Assembly: GCA_963691655.1 (NCBI GenBank)
Contig: OY829326.1
Location: 76,377,235 to 76,441,234, forward strand
DNA from: Toxonevra muliebris
Taxonomy: Eukaryota; Arthropoda; Insecta; Diptera; Pallopteridae
Length of the DNA stretch: 64,000 nt
Direction of reading: 5' to 3'
Shown here: positions 58,712 through 64,000 of the stretch, in pieces
How positions within the stretch are numbered: the stretch's first letter is position 1
Layout: the number at the start of each line of letters is the position of its first letter
Made by a program: the position numbers and the translations under genes
Notes under the pieces: model-generated
The model's input: the letters and a program-made list of their open reading frames with translations, nothing else
Database searches by the model: none
What the model was told of the DNA's origin: nothing

Positions 58712-59948
58712 CCCTTCTGTTGGCACCACGTTTGTTTGTCACATTGCTACCACCATGGTCCAGCCAGACCGTCATATATTTATACTGCGTTTATCTGAAT
58801 TTTCAATGAAAACTGTACGAAAACACGACATATTATGTAAGAATAATATGTACATTTATTGAAAAAAATATGTTTTTAATTTTTAAAAAATTTTCGTTTC
58901 GAAACAGCAATGAAGAAAGTAATCTAACAATACATATATATAAAAGTGAAAATCTATTTGTTTATACTTCCTGAATGACATACAAGTTTATATAATACTG
59001 CATTATGTCTCTGACCTTAATATTGGCTTGGTAAAAGTTTGTAATTACGAGTGGGCGGGGTACCTCCCATACAAAACTTATACTTTTTTAAGTATACCAT
59101 ATTTATAGTACAGTACTGCAATTTACTCCGTCCTGCGTGCAAAGGCGCTGGCTGACAATACCACAGTAAAAATGGGGATGGAGCTGGAAAAAAGGGTGTG
59201 GCACCTAACATATAACCTGAATACTTATTATGGGATATCTCAAGCATCATTTGTTGTATGGAAATATTATTTGTCGATACCGAGCTTATACTGAAGTTTC
59301 AGATCTGAATTTGTGTTCAAATGGGCGTGGTACCTCACATGCAATCTTCATGCTATACTGAGATTTGGTGCAAAAGGGTTGGTTGACAACGCCATGCTCC
59401 AGGCAACATGTGTGTGAAATTGAAAACGACGGAGCGGCACAAAGTTTTGTGTGATATTTTTTGGGCAAGTGGACACGGTAGCTCTCATACAAAGAAAATA
59501 CTTTAAATGGTATATCTGGGGAACCAAAGCATGAAGATGATAAAGGTTTACTTTTCTATGATCATTTATGGTTTCAAATTTTCAATTGCAATTCCAATGG
59601 TCGCTTGTGTGATGGTGCTTGTTGATTCAAAATTTTTGTTTTCATAGTAAAATAAGTTTACATTTCAAAAATAAAGGATGAAAATGTTTATATACATACA
59701 AACATCACATTATTAACGACGAAGTAAAGCAAAAAAATCGGAAAAACTAGGAAAAAATACATACGTTCTGGCCAGACCGAGGCGGTACCAATATGATTAC
59801 AATTTTGAAATCACCAAAATCTCGCCCCTTTTATACCTCAGGACTCCGATTTTTTTATAAATCTATTTAGAAATAGTCACTTATCATGGATTTTGGAGTG
59901 TCAATAAAGTTGAAAAAGGTCTGGCAGTGCGTGGTGCCAACATAAGGG
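58712..59948. mobile_element. TTAA-flanked element with internal 140-bp tandem repeats
   Basis: TTAA at 58708-58711 and 59949-59952 flanks 1237 bp. The ends CCCTTCTGTTGGCACCACG and CGTGGTGCCAACATAAGGG form an inverted repeat with one mismatch; CCAGCCAGACC near the left end and GGTCTGGC near the right extend the symmetry. Inside, GGGCGTGGTACCTCCCAT-like motifs recur at about 59049, 59188, 59318 and 59463 (spacing roughly 130-145 bp). TTAA target and CCCTT ends are piggyBac-like. No transposase is present. Confidence 0.85.
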
Positions 59949-59952
59949 TTAA

Positions 59953-62900
59953 ATATTTTTGTGACAGTGTAACAATGAAAAAAGTTCTAGCTGCGACTAC
60001 ATGATGAGCTGCATATATAATGTTTTGTCCTCTACGATGCGAAAGTTGTTGGTTAAGTGATTTCATAATCAAGTATGCCGACTATACTTTGTTGGGATAA
60101 CTAAATTGGTGAGATGACGACGATGTAATGACGCCGAAGATGGTGGTGAGTAAACAACGAAGAAAGCGATAAACAGTACAAAACCGCTAATCAATCGTTG
60201 CAAAGAATTGTGGCGTGATATTATTGTATATGTTATCCGATATCGGATGATCTTAACCCTTAAAAGCCTTCGTAAGCAGGAATTTTATACCTTGAAAAAT
60301 TCATACAAAAATTTCCCTAGTTAAAAGCTGCCATAAATTTAAAAATCTTCGACTGTCAACTGGAACACTTTTGTAATAAAATACACATATATTCAGAAAG
60401 CTTCAGATTTTAACATTCAGTGACATTAATTATTTTTCAATGGAAAATATTTTTTTTGGAAGGCAAATTGTTTTTTCTATTTGTTATTCCAGTATAAACA
60501 GATTTTTGCAAAAAACAAAAATTTTTAACTTTTAAGAGAAAACTTTAAAAAAATTTGGCTTATATGGTTTTAACATTCAGTTATTGCTAACGGTTAATTT
60601 CTTAAAGAAGAAGTTGTACTTAGTTAGTTTTTAATTTTAGATAGTGAGCCCAATATTTTTCATTAGGTTTCGCAGATCGTTTACCCAGTATGATCATATA
60701 ATATATGAATATGGTCCCAAAGAGGGGGTAAGAGAGGGAAGTGGAATTTTGCATTTTCCGGTTTAGTACATATTTTTTCTGTAGTTCATGACAGAAACAT
60801 TTTTCTTAGGAAACATGGCAAAGTTCAAATAAAAAAAAAAAATTATGATACTACGATCATAGAATCCCAGACATGTGTCAAAATCTTGGTACCCTGGTAA
60901 TTTGAGATCTGAAAGTTCAGCAGATTTTATTTATAAAGTAAAAACAAAGTGAATGCTTGAAATTAAAAAATTACTGCATGATTTTATTCACAGTGAAAGT
61001 TTAAGCGGGACATTTTAGGTGTTTGCATCTAGATACCAGGAACATTTTTCCTTCTCCTTAATTTTTTTTTTTTGCCTCATGATAAACGATAAAAATGTAT
61101 GAGATTTTCATCGGTAAAGGGGAAAGGTTTAACCCCAAAATCCTCCACTTGGATGCGGTAGTGAATAGAGCACGTCTAAATTTTTTTTAATTCTCTTGAG
61201 AGCTTAGGGCTTCTCCAAGGCATTTATATCTGGGTTTATGTAGTGAAGTTTTTATTTTCAATTTTGGACTGAGAGTAGTGTACTAATTTCGCTTACCAAA
61301 CCCCACTTGTATGATCGCTACTACAGCGTGACCTCGGTATACCTCATTTCTAGTGTTAATAATTGAATGAGTAATAAAATTTTTTGGGGTGATTATCGTC
61401 AATTCGAAATTTAATCATGTAGCTATTTTATTAAATTCATATTTTTGGTTTGTTCTGGTGAAACTTCTTGTCTTCGTAACAATGAAAATATTATTGGTAC
61501 AACATAAATCAAATATAGGCAATTGTATATGGAGTAAATATGTATACATTTGATATTTTTTATTATTTCTAATTAATTAAATTAAAATATGATAAATATC
61601 TGAATAAACATTAGGCAGTGGCAATAATTTTTATTTAACTTAAAAGAAAAATAGATATAAATTATATATTTTTGGCGCTAGCGCTGGCGCCAGCTTATCA
61701 TGGAGCGGCTATAAAATTGGAGATGTAAAGGCCTCTGTGAAATCGCCGGTGCAAGGTACAAAAATTTGGAAATTCTGTATAAAACGATTTAAATAATTAA
61801 ATTTATTAAAATAATTAATTAATTTTCTTTATTTATTTTTTTTTTTTTGTATTATGCAAAAATAATTGTAGGGCAAATGAAGCAAGTTAGATAAAGTCAC
61901 GTGAGTTTCTAGAGAATTTTTTAACATTTATATTCTTAGATATATATATATGAACAAATAAATAAAAACATTCACTATGAATGCATGTTGATATGCATTT
62001 TATCATATATAATAATAATAATATTTTTAATTCAAGTACTTATTATTATTATTTTTTTTAATCACATTTCACAATTGTTGATATTTTATTTATTTTTTTT
62101 TTTAATTCGACAACAATTCACACAAAATTAATTTTCAATTCGTTCCGACTAACAAAGTAATCAAAGACAACAATTATGAAGTATCCACCAATCCAGCAAC
62201 AACAATTCAGTGTATACATACATTGATATCGATGACATGCGAACAACATTTCTTGTTTTATTGATTGTTGTTGATACAAAGAATGTCGGAGTTATGTGTC
62301 CATTTCATGTTGCCGCCGCCTCATTGAAAATGGTAAGTTCTGAAGATGATAAACAACGCCCTCTGATAATGTGAGAATGATAAGTTCCGCGCTGAAGATA
62401 TCAGCAAAGAAGCCAACAGATAACTTGACCGCAAGAAGGAAATTATTAAAATTTCATATTTGATTTGTGCAGATAAACAGCGTGAGTTAGTGGTAGAAGG
62501 TAGGAGGGCAGCCGCCAGTGGGGGAAAATAAATAAATAGATAAAGAAACACACACAACATGGCATAAATAAATATAGAACTATTTTTTATCAACAATACC
62601 TAAAAAAAGAAAGAAAAAAAAATAGGAAAAAAAAGAACAATACTAAATTTTTCAAATGTGTCAATAAATTGGGAAACATTTGTGAGACACCACCCGCTCT
62701 GCTAATCGAGCCACGTGTATAAAGTTATCGGAAATTCCGCTGGCGTCTATTGGATGCGTAATATGAATTTATAAATGATTTTGTTAGAGCGTTTAACTAG
62801 CTTCTCAGAAATAGGGATCTGTTTTTGGTGATAGGAAGAAAAAATTTCAGGGTTTTCACTAGAAGAAAACCCATATTTCTATTTTTGAAACTTAATTCGG

Positions 62901-62990
62901 AAATCTTTAATTTAAAAGAAACGCAAAAAAAAACAAATAAGTAGATAGATATTTATTTATTAAACAATTTTGCATAGAACTATAAAATCT
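59953..62990. other. AT-rich non-coding DNA
   Basis: No coding gene or transposon termini were identified. A GC-rich palindromic patch GGCGCTAGCGCTGGCGCC lies at about 61675-61692. Confidence 0.5.
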
Positions 62991-62996
62991 TTATAT

Positions 62997-63669
62997 ATAT
63001 CTGCGGTGAAAAGCAATAAGCGCTTAAGTCGACTTAAGACAGAATTGAGTTATAAATGCTATCGTGTTCTACTTAATTCCAAATCACATGCACATGAAAA
63101 CCCCGAAATTCTATGTTTTTTTAAAACAAAAGTTATAAAAAAAGAAACGTATTCGCTTACAGAGAACAGCAATGAATCACATTAACTTCAAACCATAGAT
63201 TTTCAGACTTAAGGCCACCTTCTGGTCTAGATTTAAAAAAATTTTTTTTTTTATATTTCAAAAGTATAGACTTTTAAAATTATACTGTAAAATTTTCGTA
63301 TCAATATTTCCAGTATTTCGACTTCTACAGCCTATTTAGCAGGTGAGTGCAGAAGCAGGTACAAGGGCCGACTGAAGTTTAAACTAATTTATCTCGAAAC
63401 TATATTTTTCTGTGGGACACAAAAAACAAAAACTACTCGACCGATTCGTCTCAAATTTTACTCTATTATTCAGAAAACCAGGGGGGTTACTCTGTAGTTC
63501 GATTCGAAAGAAAATTTACTCGAATTCGAACGATTGGTACTCTAGAAAACATTTTCGAATAATATTTGCTCATTATTTCATTTAAAAAAAAATCCCAAAA
63601 ACTCGTAAAATTCAAGGGCGCTAGACCAGATGGTCCCCTTAAGCGCTTAATTCTTTTGACCACAGATAT
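62997..63669. mobile_element. Outer inverted repeat enclosing a TTAA MITE
   Basis: ATATCTGCGGTGAAAAGCAA with TAAGCGCTTAAG (62997-63027) is mirrored by the complement of CTTAAGCGCTTAATTCTTTTGACCACAGATAT (63638-63669), about five mismatches in 32. It is probably an older foldback element into which the TTAA MITE inserted. Confidence 0.6.
63213..63638. mobile_element. TTAA-flanked MITE
   Basis: TTAA at 63209-63212 and 63639-63642 flanks 426 bp. The left end GGCCACCTTCTGGTCTAG and the right end (complement of CTAGACCAGATGGTCCCC) match at 15 of 18 positions. The TTAA target is piggyBac-like. The minus frame 63487-63750 that crosses its right end is an artefact. Confidence 0.75.
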
Positions 63670-63767
63670 AATCGTAGAGTTTTGTGAACAACTTGACCGA
63701 TTAATGTCATATTTCGAGAATATGTTTGTTTTGACGAGAGGATAAAACATAGCTATTCATAAAGGCT

Positions 63768-64000
63768 TTTAGGAAAGTGGGTGTGGCACCTCCCATATAT
63801 TCCTCATAATTTTTTGGGTATATCTCAAGAATCATTTATAACTAGCACAGTACAGAAATTTAGTACAAGAACGTGAACTAACAATGCCATGCTACAACAA
63901 AAATATGGATGGGGTTCACAAAGAGGGTGTGGCACCTTCCATATAACTTGAATTTTCATTACGGGATATCTTAGTATGAAAGTATGATTTGTCTATACCG
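63768..64000. repeat. Copies of the 140-bp GGTGTGGCACCTCCCAT repeat, running off the window
   Basis: GGGTGTGGCACCTCCCATAT at about 63780 and GGGTGTGGCACCTTCCATAT at about 63925 lie about 148 bp apart. They are accompanied by GGGTATATCTCAAGAATCAT / GGGATATCTTAG and CAATGCCATGCTAC. They match the internal repeat of the TTAA element at 58712-59948, so another copy of that repeat or element probably continues beyond the window. Confidence 0.7.

Noticed and set aside
1..64000. CRISPR array, bacterial operons, phage or plasmid genes
   Set aside because: No spaced direct repeats of that type and no compact gene arrangement exist; base composition, introns and transposons are eukaryotic.

Overview
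This is an AT-rich, eukaryotic, non-coding-dominated window, best read as intergenic or intronic DNA from a fly (Diptera, probably a higher fly with a repeat-rich genome). The evidence is the low gene density, the CAG/CAA-coded glutamine-histidine exon, intron-style splice sites, (CA)n and (CAA)n microsatellites, and a dense mix of insect-type transposon families (IS630-Tc1-mariner, hAT, TTAA-target, PIF/Harbinger-like, RNase H-bearing non-LTR elements, tRNA-derived SINEs). The species is not identifiable from the sequence alone.

Host coding content is very small. One convincing exon (12490-12761, +) encodes the Gln/His-rich C-terminus of an unidentified, possibly regulatory protein. It has a good splice acceptor, a stop codon and clustered poly(A) signals. 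A second candidate (32930-33226, -) resembles the HMG-box of male-specific, protamine-like proteins but has no ATG and a stop directly upstream, so it may be a decayed or partial copy. Almost every other open frame in the window is chance or transposon-derived.

The rest is a mosaic of mobile DNA. Class II elements with clear ends include a full-length DD37E mariner (42860-44156), a Tc1/mariner-like element (54537-55719), hAT-type non-autonomous elements with 8-bp target duplications (609-1444, 22207-22551, 27732-28518, 33926-34970, probable 36328-37199 and 40068-41132), and TTAA-flanked elements (8876-9322, 26987-27070, 58712-59948, 63213-63638). There is also a TA-flanked, internally repetitive element (49708-50998) and a giant inverted-repeat foldback (5451-6380). 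Decayed transposase pieces lie at 14151-15831, 16939-17530, 17720-18050, 46214-46560 and 55905-56570.

Class I content comprises LINE remnants at 24515-26640 (three pieces in mixed orientation), 35095-37480 (minus strand) and 56700-57390 (jockey-like). Two tRNA-derived SINE families are present. Each occurs alone (19043-19355 minus; 18302-18467 plus), and both occur fused in one 449-bp composite at 36417-36865 bounded by a single perfect 12-bp target duplication. That composite sits inside an hAT-like element that itself interrupts a LINE reverse transcriptase. This three-level nest, and the evidence that the two SINEs moved as one unit, is the most interesting observation here.
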